Source: Myxococcales bacterium (GTDB lineage Bacteria; Myxococcota_A; Polyangia; Nannocystales; Nannocystaceae). Taken from it: a DNA stretch of 22,527 bases. The stretch's first letter is position 1, and every line of letters starts with the position of its first letter. The translations under genes and the position numbers were made by a program. This document shows positions 1-10,676 of the stretch, one piece after another. Below the pieces are notes generated by a model, which was given only the letters and a program-made list of their open reading frames with translations, was not told where the DNA came from and did not search any database. The stretch spans positions 1-22,527 of the forward strand of contig JACKDV010000049.1 of assembly GCA_020633315.1 (NCBI GenBank). The letters run 5' to 3'.

Positions 1-303
1 GGCCGGCAACAAGCGCGCCTAGTGGTTGCGGGGCTCGAGTCGCCGCTGAAGATCCAGCGCTACGAGCCGGGCGACTTCCACGGCTGGCACGTCGACCTCG
101 GGGCCCCCGGTCCCAGGGGCGCAAGGTGGGACTACGCCGGCGGAGAGCTGCGCTCCTTCGATCCTCCCGATCCCCGGGCCGCCCCCCAACAGCTCGGCTG
201 CGCGCTCGGCTTCCCCTCGTACCTGCCCCACGAGCTCGCGGAGGTGACCCGCGGCACCCGCTACGCGCTCACGGCCTGGGCCGTCGGTCCCCCGTTCCGC
301 TGA
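1..303 (+). CDS. 2OG-Fe(II) oxygenase (PKHD/prolyl-hydroxylase type), C-terminal part
   Basis: The frame is open from base 1 to a TGA at 301-303, so the gene starts outside the window and 100 residues are visible. The visible part looks like the catalytic half of a 2-oxoglutarate/Fe(II) dioxygenase. It has an HxD iron motif in HGWHVDLG (His30, Asp32 of the visible part), a YAGGEL segment, a distal His77 in SYLPHEL, and Arg87 in TRYALTAW, which would bind the 2OG carboxylate. It ends in GPPFR, typical of PKHD-type hydroxylases. Such enzymes hydroxylate proteins or small molecules using O2 and 2OG; the substrate cannot be told here. One oddity is that the stretch between HVDLG and YAGGEL is about 11 residues, whereas relatives normally have a core strand (KLSxSxxLSDP-like) there. 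The enzyme may have lost part of its fold. It converges on the minus-strand gene ending at 491. Confidence 0.75.
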   Translation, partial: GRQQARLVVAGLESPLKIQRYEPGDFHGWHVDLGAPGPRGARWDYAGGELRSFDPPDPRAAPQQLGCALGFPSYLPHELAEVTRGTRYALTAWAVGPPFR

Positions 304-490
304 GCATCGTTCACCCCGCGGGCCGGCAGGGCTCGTCGACATCATCTGTGATCGACCCTCGGACCATGGCTGACGACTCGCTCGAGCGGTTCGGAATCGC
401 GTGCGCAGGGATGATCGCCTGCGGACCCATGGCTGGCGATCCCGCCGACGGCAGCGGCTCGGGCTACCCGCTGACCGGCACCCCGCCCGA
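304..490. other. convergent intergenic gap with weak hairpin
   Basis: This non-coding gap separates two converging genes. The only structure seen is an inverted repeat, CAGCGG at 452-457 with CCGCTG at 468-473. It is flanked by imperfectly pairing GCCG and CGGC, and no T-run follows on either side. It might slow transcription from both directions, but it is not a convincing intrinsic terminator. Confidence 0.3.
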
Positions 491-1936
491 TCACAGCCGG
501 TAGGCGATGCCCACCGCGGTCAGGCACATCTCGTCGAGCGTGCCCTCGCCCTGCGAGACATCCTGCGGCTGATCGAGCCCCACCTCCTGGAGCATCTCGA
601 CCACGGACGGGTTGTCCAGGGTGTTGTCGTAGGTGCAGCGCACCCGCACCCGATCGCCGCTCTGGATCCGGAACGCGTCGCCGATCGGCACGTCGTACTG
701 GTACAGCCGCTGCCAGTCGAAATCGTAGGCCGGGGTCTGGAGCATGCACAGCTCGTCGTTGCCGCGCAGGATCGAGACCTTCATGTCGATGCCCACCTTG
801 TGCATGTGGGCGGCCACGGCCCACAGCCGCACGTCCACGGCGCCGATGAAGGGCACGTCGAATTCGACCGCCTCCACGTGGTTGGACGCGCCGCTGGGGA
901 CGAGCAGCGGGGGGTCGACCAGGTCGCCCTCGCCCGGCGCCCCGATGAGCATGAGCTCCGAGGTGTACTCGGGCGCGTCGGTGGTCCAGTGCAGCGCGAC
1001 GCCGGTGCCGTCGTCGGTCTCGGGCCCGGTGACCGCCGCGTGGTAGTGCATGTTGAGGATCAGCCGCGCCCCCGCCGGCAGGCGCACGCCCACGCCCTCG
1101 GGAGGCCGGATCGGCTGCGCTCCGGGCACCCAGGCCCCGGCCAACCGCACGTTGCCCACCCCGCCGGTGCCTCCGTCGCAATCGAGCACCTGGCCGCCGG
1201 GCCAAGCCGCCGAGGCCCCGTCCACATCGAGGTAGACGAGCACGTGGTGCACGATGGCGTCGTTGCCGGGGATCACCTGGATCCCGTCGAGGAAGACGTC
1301 CTCGGCGTTGCCGGGATCGAGGCTCAGGCAGTGGAAGAAGTCGAGGCGCGAGCCCTCGGGCTGGATGGTGAGCGAGCCCTGCATGGAATCCGAGCCGCTG
1401 GGATCGGCCAGGTCGGTGGAGGGCGGCTCGGGGATCGGAGCGGCGTTGGCCGGATCGCCCTCGGGAGTGCCGAGCGCCACCCAATCGCGCAGCAGCTGCT
1501 TGTCGTCCTCGGTCAGCCGCGCGTCGTGCTGGAAGGGCGCGGGCGGGATGCACTCGGTGGTCTCCACCGCGTGCCAGGGCGGCATGGTGGCCGCGTCGAC
1601 CTGCAGCAGCATCGCGGCGCCGAGCGGCCAGGTGCCCTCGTAGTCGTCCATGGGGAACGGCGCCACGCTGCCCGCGGTGTGGCAGCTGCGGCAATTCGCC
1701 GCCACCAGCGGCGCGATGTCCTCGTGCCAGTTGGGCCGCGCCGCCGGGCTGGTGTCGCCCTCGGTGGTCTCCTCGCCCGCGGTCCCGCCGGTGAGGTCTC
1801 CGCTGCCCGCGGTGGTCGTGGGGCCCGCGTTGGTCTCGCTCGGCGAGCCGTCGTCACCACAGGCCCCCAGCAGCACCAAGCCCAGTCCGAGCACGAGCCC
1901 CTGCCCCCGCGTGCCCATCCCCATCCCCGTCCTCAT
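491..1936 (-). CDS. lipoprotein: c-type heme site fused to PHM-like copper type II monooxygenase (copy 1)
   Basis: Encodes 481 aa. A signal peptide with lipobox LGAC (Cys26) is followed by a Thr/Gly/Glu-rich linker of about 40 residues. A short cytochrome-c-like segment contains CRSCH (Cys82, Cys85, His86) and a downstream MPPWH that could give the axial Met. The rest resembles the peptidylglycine/dopamine monooxygenase fold (Cu2_monooxygenase families). It has HH at 230-231 and HYH at 297-299, matching the first copper site, HMH at 377-379, and Met470 in GTLDEMC, matching the second. All expected copper ligands are therefore present. Inferred role: an envelope-anchored oxidase or hydroxylase whose heme could feed electrons to copper; the substrate is unknown. 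The start at 1936 is chosen because a GCTATCGT box ends 7 nt upstream. ATG 1924, with GAGG 6 nt upstream, is an alternative. It lies 52 nt downstream of its paralogue. Confidence 0.85.
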   Translation of the reverse strand: MRTGMGMGTRGQGLVLGLGLVLLGACGDDGSPSETNAGPTTTAGSGDLTGGTAGEETTEGDTSPAARPNWHEDIAPLVAANCRSCHTAGSVAPFPMDDYEGTWPLGAAMLLQVDAATMPPWHAVETTECIPPAPFQHDARLTEDDKQLLRDWVALGTPEGDPANAAPIPEPPSTDLADPSGSDSMQGSLTIQPEGSRLDFFHCLSLDPGNAEDVFLDGIQVIPGNDAIVHHVLVYLDVDGASAAWPGGQVLDCDGGTGGVGNVRLAGAWVPGAQPIRPPEGVGVRLPAGARLILNMHYHAAVTGPETDDGTGVALHWTTDAPEYTSELMLIGAPGEGDLVDPPLLVPSGASNHVEAVEFDVPFIGAVDVRLWAVAAHMHKVGIDMKVSILRGNDELCMLQTPAYDFDWQRLYQYDVPIGDAFRIQSGDRVRVRCTYDNTLDNPSVVEMLQEVGLDQPQDVSQGEGTLDEMCLTAVGIAYRL

Positions 1937-1943
1937 TCCGGGG

Positions 1944-1951
1944 ACGATAGC
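1944..1951 (-). promoter_or_regulatory. GCTATCGT -10-like box before the 1936 start
   Basis: Read on the minus strand, GCTATCGT ends 7 nt before ATG 1936. The TATCGT hexamer would place the transcription start on or next to the ATG, which suggests a leaderless mRNA and a separate promoter for copy 1 inside the short gap after copy 2. It belongs to the GCTAnnnT series seen at other starts in this window. No clear -35 was found. Confidence 0.4.
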
Positions 1952-1988
1952 CCAAGCCACACGGCGCGGGCGGCGAGTCGCATCGAGG

Positions 1989-3497
1989 CTACGGCCCGAT
2001 CGCCACGCCCACTCCCGTGATGCACATCTCGTCGAGGGTCCCCTCGCCGAGCTGGACGTCCTGCGGCTGGTCCAGGCCGACTTCCTGGAGGGCCTCGACC
2101 ACCGAGGGATTGTCCAGAGTGTTGTCGTAGGTACAGCGAACACGCACGACGTCGCCGGCCTGCACCCGGAAGGTATCCCCGACGTCCGCATCGTACTCGT
2201 AGATCCGCTGCCAGTTGTAGTCGTAGGCCGGGGTCTGCACCAGGCACAGCTCCTCGCCGCCGCGCATCACCGAGACCTTCATGTCGACCCCCACCTTGTG
2301 CATGTGGTTGAGGATCGACCAGATCCGTACGTCGGCCCCGCCCACGGTGGGCACGGAGAACTCCACCTCCTCCACGTGATCGGTGGCGCCGGCCGGGATG
2401 AAGAAGGGCGCGGTGGTCAGCGAGCCGTCGACGCCGGGGACCCCGATGAGCCGGAAGTCCGAGACGTACTGCGGCGGCGTGGTGGTCCAGCGCAGCGCGA
2501 TGCCGGTGCCGCCGTCGGTCTCGGGCCCGGTGACCGCCGCGTGGTAGTGCATGTTGAGGAGGATCCGCGCCCCGGCGGGCAGCCGGATCCCCACGCCCTC
2601 GGGCGGCTCCATGGGCAGGCTGCCGGGGACCCAGGCGCCCACCAGGCGCACGTTGGAGATGCCCCCGGTCCCGCCGCCGCAGTCCAGGCGCTGGCCGTCG
2701 GGCCACGCCGCCGAGGCGCCGTCGATGTCGATGTAGACGAGCACGTGGTGGGCGATCGCGTCGTTGCCCGGGATCACCTGCATGCCGTCCACGAAGACCT
2801 CCTCGCCGTTGCCCGGGTCGAGGCTCAGGCAGTGGAAGAAGTCGAGCACGGGGCCCTCGGGCTGCACGTCGATCGAGCCCTGCATGAAGTCGGTGGCGGT
2901 GGGGTCGGCCAGATCGGTGGAGGGCGGCTCGGGCACGGGGACGGCGTTGGCGGGGTCGCCCTCGGGCATGCCCAGGTCGACCCAGGCGTGCATCATCTCG
3001 ATCTGCTCGGGGGTCAGCCGCGGATCGTGCTTGAAGCCATTGGGCGGGCTGCACTCGTCGGTCTCGATCGCGTGCCACGGCGGCATGGCGGCCGCGTCGA
3101 TCTGCAGCAGCATCGCGGCCGCCAGCGGCCAGGTCTGCTCGTAGTCGTCCATGGGGAACGGCGCCACGCTGCCCGCGGTGTGGCAGCCGCGGCAGCTCTG
3201 CGCCACGAAGGGGGCGATGTCCTCGTGCCAGTTGGGACGCTGCGCCTGGCTGGTGTCGGAGGTCTCGGCCGTGTCGGTGGCGGTCCCGTCGGCGCTGGGA
3301 TCGGTCGCGCCCGAGTCGGTGGCCGAGCCCTCGGTGCCCCCGCTCGTCGGCGTCGTCGTGTCGTTGGTCTCGCGCGCCTGGCCGTCGTCGCCGCAGCCGA
3401 GGCCGAGCCCGGAGCCCAGCGCGAGCGCGAGCCCCCAGGTGATTGCCACCGTCCCCCTCGCCACCGTCCCCCTCGCCACCGTCCCCCTCGCCACCAT
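1989..3497 (-). CDS. lipoprotein: c-type heme site fused to PHM-like copper type II monooxygenase (copy 2)
   Basis: Encodes 502 aa and is the close paralogue of the gene at 491-1936, roughly three-quarters identical by eye from PNWHEDIAP onward. Order: signal peptide, lipid-accepting Cys35 in a weak lipobox (GLGC), acidic Thr/Ser/Gly/Asp linker, heme motif CRGCH (Cys102, Cys105, His106), then the copper domain. Copper ligands are His250-His251 (HHVLVY), HYH 317-319, HMH 398-400 and Met491 (GTLDEMC). The predicted role is the same: outer-membrane or periplasmic copper- and heme-dependent oxidation of an unknown substrate. The N-terminus is unusual, because three VARGT units encoded by a 15-bp repeat supply the positive n-region Args of the signal peptide. 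Start: ATG 3497 follows a GATAGAGT box by 6 nt, but in-frame GTGs at 3494, 3479, 3464 and 3449 are also possible. The kinase gene lies upstream on the same strand. Confidence 0.85.
   Translation of the reverse strand: MVARGTVARGTVARGTVAITWGLALALGSGLGLGCGDDGQARETNDTTTPTSGGTEGSATDSGATDPSADGTATDTAETSDTSQAQRPNWHEDIAPFVAQSCRGCHTAGSVAPFPMDDYEQTWPLAAAMLLQIDAAAMPPWHAIETDECSPPNGFKHDPRLTPEQIEMMHAWVDLGMPEGDPANAVPVPEPPSTDLADPTATDFMQGSIDVQPEGPVLDFFHCLSLDPGNGEEVFVDGMQVIPGNDAIAHHVLVYIDIDGASAAWPDGQRLDCGGGTGGISNVRLVGAWVPGSLPMEPPEGVGIRLPAGARILLNMHYHAAVTGPETDGGTGIALRWTTTPPQYVSDFRLIGVPGVDGSLTTAPFFIPAGATDHVEEVEFSVPTVGGADVRIWSILNHMHKVGVDMKVSVMRGGEELCLVQTPAYDYNWQRIYEYDADVGDTFRVQAGDVVRVRCTYDNTLDNPSVVEALQEVGLDQPQDVQLGEGTLDEMCITGVGVAIGP
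3445..3495 (-). repeat. 15-bp tandem repeat carrying RBS+GTG at a gene start
   Basis: There are three perfect 15-bp units (3445-3459, 3460-3474, 3475-3489) plus a 6-bp partial copy (3490-3495). On the minus strand each unit reads GAGGGGGACGGTGGC: a Shine-Dalgarno-like GAGG placed 6 nt before a GTG, in frame with the copper monooxygenase gene. The unit length is a multiple of three, so gain or loss of copies keeps the frame and only changes the number of VARGT pentapeptides and of potential start sites. Confidence 0.8.
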
Positions 3498-3503
3498 GCA
3501 GCG

Positions 3504-3511
3504 ACTCTATC
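3504..3511 (-). promoter_or_regulatory. GATAGAGT -10-like box before the 3497 start
   Basis: On the minus strand GATAGAGT ends 6 nt before ATG 3497. A TAGAGT -10 at this spacing would start transcription at the ATG itself. It sits in the 77-bp gap between the kinase stop (3575) and this gene. It differs from the GCTAnnnT series at one position (GATA). Confidence 0.35.
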
Positions 3512-3574
3512 CCATCGCGGCGGGACCGGTCGCTCGCGGAGGCAGCGCGGGTCTCTGCTTCCCGGGGCCCGCCC

Positions 3575-6397
3575 TCAGGGCGATGCGTCGCCGGGGTGCG
3601 CCCGAAGCCAGGCTCGCGCGGAGGCGACCGTCTCCTCGTGTCCCGGCGCCGCGGCGAGGCTCGCCTCCACCCGCTGCATGAGCGCCCGCGCCTCGCGGAG
3701 CTGGCCGCTCGCCTCCAGGCTCTCGGCCAGATCGAAGGCCGCCTCGGCCGTGGCGGGAGCCTCTGCGCCGTTGCGGCGCTCGAGGATCTCCACCGCGCGC
3801 CGATGCAGCGCGATCGCCTCCTCGGCTCGACCGAGCTCGCGCAGCAGCAGCCCCAGGTTGCCCAGCTCGTGGGCGACGCGGGGGTGCTCGGGTCCGAGCG
3901 CGGCCTCGCGGATCACCAGGGCTCGTCGCGACAGCGCCACCGCCTCGTCGAGCTGGCCCTGCTCGTAGCGCATCATCGACAGGTTGCCCAGCGCCAGGCC
4001 GAGCGACGGGTGCTCGGGGCCCACCGACTCCTCGAGCTCCGCCACCTCGCGCAGCAGCAGCGCCACCGCCTCGTCGATCCGCCCCTGGGTGTGCTCGATG
4101 CGGGCGAGGTTGTCGAGCGCCGCCGCTGCGCTCGGCCGATCGCCGGCCTGCTCGTAGAGCGCCAGCGCCTCCCGCAGCCGCTCCCGCCCCTCCTCGACGG
4201 CCCCCTGCTTGAAGCGCACGCGCCCGAGGTTGCCCAGGTGGGTGGCCAGGTAGGGATGGCCGGGACCGAGGGCCCGCTCCTCGAGCTCCAGCGCCCGCCG
4301 CAGGTGCTCGCGCGCGCCCTCGAGATCGCCGCGCTCCTCGAGCTGATCGGCGATGGCCCCCAACAGCACGGCCACGTGGGGATGGTCGGCGCCGCGCACC
4401 CGCTCCATGATCGCCAGCGCCTCGCGCAGGCTGGCCAGCCCCTCGTCGGCCTTGCCGTCGTGGCGCAGCATCATGCCCAGGTTGCCCAGCGCCGAGGCCT
4501 CGCCCGCGGCATCGTGCTCGCGCCGCGCGAAGGCCCGCGCGGTGAGGGCCCACTGTCGCCCCTCGTCGAAGCGCTCGAGCTGCACGCCGGTGACGAACAC
4601 CAGGGTGATCGCCGCGCTCGTGGCGATCTCGTCGTGGCCGTGCTCCACCGCCCGCGCGAAGGCCTGCTGCAGATCGTGCCGGGCCTGGGCGTGCTCGCCT
4701 CGGTCCTGGTGAAGCACGCCGCGGCGGTGCTCGAGCTCGGCCAGCAGCGGCTCGTAGCCGATGGCCTCGGCCTCGACCACGAGGGGCTCGAGCGCCTCCA
4801 GCCCCTCCTCGAAGCGCCCCACCCCGCCCAGCGCGGTGATCCGGGCCAGCCCCCGTCGCAGCGGCTGGACCCGCTGCGCCACCTGGGGATCCTCGGGCGG
4901 CGGGATCTCGGCCCGCAGCGCCTCCACGTCCTCGCAGCGCGAGAGGCTGGGCAGGTCGCCCACCAGCCCCACCGCCCTCGCGACCGTGTCTCGGTCCACG
5001 TGGGCGAGCACCTCCACCGCCTCGCGCAGCGCGATGCGACGGGTGGCCAGGCAGGCCATGCGCAGCTCCAGCACCGCCGCGGTCTGCTCGCCGTGCCGAT
5101 GGGTGGCCTCGCAGGTCTCGGTGTGCATCTTCACCCAGCCCTGGGCGTAGTCGTCCAGGCCATCGCGCACGCGCTCCCACGAGCCCTCGGCGTAGGGCAG
5201 CGCGGTGGCCAGCAGCGCGGCCTCGACCCGGGCGCGGCGATCGGGATTCCACACCTCGTGGAGCTCGGCCTCGGCCCCCTCGCAGCGCGGGGCCTCCACC
5301 TGGGCCTGCTGCCACAGCCCCAGCCCGGTCGCGAGCAGGCCCGCGCCCAGCAGGCCCACCACCCACCGTCGCCGCCCGGGCTGCACCAGGCGCTCGAGCT
5401 CGTGCAGCAGCGCCGTCATGGAGGGCCAGCGCTGCGCCGGATCGCGTCGCAGCCCTCGCAGCAGGATCCTGCGCAGGCCCGAGGGCACCCGCCGCCCTCG
5501 CGGCACCGGCTGGACCTCCTCGGAGTGCAGCGCGTGGGCCAGCTCGCCCGCCGAGCGCCCCTTGTACGGCCGCTCGCCGTACAGCGCCTCGTACAGCGAC
5601 ACGCAGAAGCCGAACTGATCGCACTTCTCGTCGACGGCCCGCCCCTCGAGCTGCTCCAGCGCCACGTAGGCCAGCGTGCCCACGAAGGCGCCGGTCTGGG
5701 TGAGCTGATCCGAGATGGCCTCGGGCCCGTCGAGATCCACGGTGGCCTGCCGCCCCGAGAGGAACTCCTGCTGACGAGCGAGGCCGAAGTCGAGCACCCG
5801 CACCCGGCCGTCATCGCCCAGGATGCAGTTGTGCGGCTTGAAGTCGCGGTGCACCAGGCCCTCGGCATGGGCCGCGGCCAGGCCCTGCCCCGCCTGCAGG
5901 TACACCCGCACCACATCGCGCCACGCGTTGTCGCTGCGGTTCCACTCGTGCAGCGACTGGCCGCGCACCAGCTCCATCACGATGAAGGTGCGGCCCTCGT
6001 CGTGCCCGATCTCGTAGATCTGGACCACGTTGGGGTGCGAGAGCCGAGCCAGCGCCCGCGCCTCGCGTTCCATCCGCAACCGGGCATCCTCGTCCACCGC
6101 GCCGTGCAGCACCTTGATGGCCACCGGTCGATCGAGCTCGGGGTCGTGGCCCTGGTAGACCGCGCCCATGCCCCCGGCCCCGAGCCAGCGCACCAGCACG
6201 TAGCGCCCCGTGGACGGCCAGCGATCGCGCCGGAGCTCGTCCTTGGAGGAGGCCGCCACGGTCTCCTCCGCCGAGCCCACCGGGGGCCGAGGCCGAGGCT
6301 CCGAGCCCGGCGCGCGCGACATCTCGGTGGTCGCTCCGTCGCGCTCGGTGTGGGCCAGCGCATCGTGCGGCGACGGCTCGGGCGGATCGACGGCCAT
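3575..6397 (-). CDS. membrane Ser/Thr protein kinase with C-terminal TPR repeats
   Basis: Encodes 940 aa from ATG 6397. The kinase domain spans about residues 65-335: glycine loop GAGGMG (73-78), AIK Lys95, HRDFKPHN (183-190) and DFG (203-205). A single membrane helix follows (about 345-362, WVVGLLGAGLLATGLGLW), then a long C-terminal half. The last third carries kinesin-light-chain-like TPRs with recurring LGPxHPxxAxxLxNLG and EAxxxxRRAL motifs, a protein-interaction scaffold. This layout is common in myxobacterial eukaryote-like kinases, so it probably phosphorylates protein partners recruited by the TPRs. Oddity: the usual APE motif of the activation segment reads YVALEQ, with Pro replaced by Leu while Glu is kept. 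The start is uncertain; the N-terminal 60 residues are low-complexity, and Met26 (ATG 6322) is another option. It is divergent from the gene at 6497. Confidence 0.9.
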   Translation of the reverse strand: MAVDPPEPSPHDALAHTERDGATTEMSRAPGSEPRPRPPVGSAEETVAASSKDELRRDRWPSTGRYVLVRWLGAGGMGAVYQGHDPELDRPVAIKVLHGAVDEDARLRMEREARALARLSHPNVVQIYEIGHDEGRTFIVMELVRGQSLHEWNRSDNAWRDVVRVYLQAGQGLAAAHAEGLVHRDFKPHNCILGDDGRVRVLDFGLARQQEFLSGRQATVDLDGPEAISDQLTQTGAFVGTLAYVALEQLEGRAVDEKCDQFGFCVSLYEALYGERPYKGRSAGELAHALHSEEVQPVPRGRRVPSGLRRILLRGLRRDPAQRWPSMTALLHELERLVQPGRRRWVVGLLGAGLLATGLGLWQQAQVEAPRCEGAEAELHEVWNPDRRARVEAALLATALPYAEGSWERVRDGLDDYAQGWVKMHTETCEATHRHGEQTAAVLELRMACLATRRIALREAVEVLAHVDRDTVARAVGLVGDLPSLSRCEDVEALRAEIPPPEDPQVAQRVQPLRRGLARITALGGVGRFEEGLEALEPLVVEAEAIGYEPLLAELEHRRGVLHQDRGEHAQARHDLQQAFARAVEHGHDEIATSAAITLVFVTGVQLERFDEGRQWALTARAFARREHDAAGEASALGNLGMMLRHDGKADEGLASLREALAIMERVRGADHPHVAVLLGAIADQLEERGDLEGAREHLRRALELEERALGPGHPYLATHLGNLGRVRFKQGAVEEGRERLREALALYEQAGDRPSAAAALDNLARIEHTQGRIDEAVALLLREVAELEESVGPEHPSLGLALGNLSMMRYEQGQLDEAVALSRRALVIREAALGPEHPRVAHELGNLGLLLRELGRAEEAIALHRRAVEILERRNGAEAPATAEAAFDLAESLEASGQLREARALMQRVEASLAAAPGHEETVASARAWLRAHPGDASP

Positions 6398-6480
6398 GGG
6401 GAGCCCGACGAGTACAGCACGGCCGCCGCGGGGCTGTCGCGCGCGCCTCGGCCGCTCGCTGCGACCAGGGCCGACGGCGT

Positions 6481-6488
6481 GGTATGAC
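6481..6488 (+). promoter_or_regulatory. GGTATGAC -10-like box before the 6497 start
   Basis: GGTATGAC ends 8 nt before the GTG at 6497. It is a weaker member of the GCTAnnnT series and is consistent with a very short or absent leader. The first gene of the kinase block reads away from it at 6397, leaving a shared 99-bp divergent promoter region. Confidence 0.3.
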
Positions 6489-6496
6489 GCCCGCCG

Positions 6497-7017
6497 GTGA
6501 CGATCGAGGCCTTCGAAGACCACCACCCCCGGATCCACGAGCGCGCCTTCGTGCACGCGTCCGCGGTGCTCATCGGACGCGTGGAGATCGGTGAGGAATC
6601 CAGCGTGTGGCCCAACGTGACCCTGCGGGGCGACGACGGGACGATCGTGGTCGGCCGCTGCAGCTCGATCCAGGACAACACGGTGGCCCACATGACGGAG
6701 GGCCGCTCGGTCACCACGGTGGGCGACCGCGTGACGGTGGGCCACGGGGTGATCCTCCATGGCTGCACCATCGAGGACGACTGCATCGTGGGCATGGGCG
6801 CGATCATCCTCGACAACGCGGTGGTGGAGCGCGGCTGCATCGTGGGCGCCGGTGCGCTGGTCCCCCCGGGCAAGCGGGTGCCCGCCGGCTCGGTGGTGGT
6901 GGGCAACCCCTTCACGGTGCTGCGCGCCTGCACCGAGGCCGACCTCGAATTCATCGAGTACTCGTGGCGCGAGTACGTCAAGCGCACGGCTCAGTACCGG
7001 GCGGCCGCGGGCGCGCC

Positions 7018-7021
<4 letters not shown>
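6497..7021 (+). CDS. gamma-carbonic anhydrase-like hexapeptide-repeat protein
   Basis: Encodes 174 aa, the usual length of the gamma-carbonic anhydrase/YrdA/PaaY family. It shows the left-handed beta-helix pattern of hexapeptide repeats (VWPNVTLRGDDGTIVVG, VGDRVTVGHGVILHGCTIEDDCIVGMGAIILDNAVVERGCIVGAGALVPPGK) followed by a C-terminal helix (EYVKRTAQYRAA). Three His residues match the metal site of the archaeal enzyme: His65 (NTVAHM) and His83/His88 in GHGVILHG, with the typical five-residue spacing. Likely a trimeric zinc or iron enzyme converting CO2 and bicarbonate. Some members act on CoA thioesters or have no known activity, so catalysis is not proven. The start is GTG 6497. Its TGA overlaps the next gene's GTG in GTGA, so the two are translationally coupled. 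Confidence 0.85.
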
Positions 7022-10614
<3,593 letters not shown>

Positions 10615-10633
10615 GCCCCCCCAATTCGCCCCC

Positions 10634-10649
10634 GCCCTGGTCCCAGGGC
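10634..10649. promoter_or_regulatory. 16-bp palindrome upstream of the Lgt-family gene
   Basis: GCCCTGGTCCCAGGGC: 7-bp arms (10634-10640 and 10643-10649) around a TC centre. It ends 9 bp before the GCTAGCTT box. It could be an operator overlapping the promoter or a small RNA hairpin at the end of the upstream transcript. No T-run follows, so it is a poor terminator. Confidence 0.35.
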
Positions 10650-10658
10650 AGGCCATGG

Positions 10659-10666
10659 GCTAGCTT
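10659..10666 (+). promoter_or_regulatory. GCTAGCTT -10-like box before the 10677 start
   Basis: GCTAGCTT ends 10 nt before ATG 10677. TAGCTT as a -10 would give a leader of only about 4 nt. No Shine-Dalgarno sequence is visible before this ATG, which supports leaderless-type initiation. Confidence 0.4.
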
Positions 10667-10676
10667 CGAGCCTCCG

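Noticed and set aside
3445..3495. 15-bp repeats considered as a CRISPR-like array
   Set aside because: The units are directly adjacent, have no spacers, and are in-frame coding sequence.
401..3968. Long plus-strand open frames (401-2020 and 1650-3968) over the copper monooxygenase genes
   Set aside because: They are mirror frames of the two real minus-strand genes, with low-complexity His/Val/Gly composition and no recognisable domain.
3443..6487. 1014-codon open frame on the plus strand
   Set aside because: It is antisense to the TPR kinase, whose motifs are unmistakable. The translated product is Arg/Pro/His-rich without domain motifs, as expected for frames opposite GC-rich genes.
6607..7017. 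Extension of the HyuA-HyuB frame upstream to 6607
   Set aside because: The upstream part overlaps the gamma-carbonic anhydrase gene in another frame and reads as Arg/Gly/His low complexity. The family normally begins just before the VDRGGTFTD motif, which fits GTG 7018.
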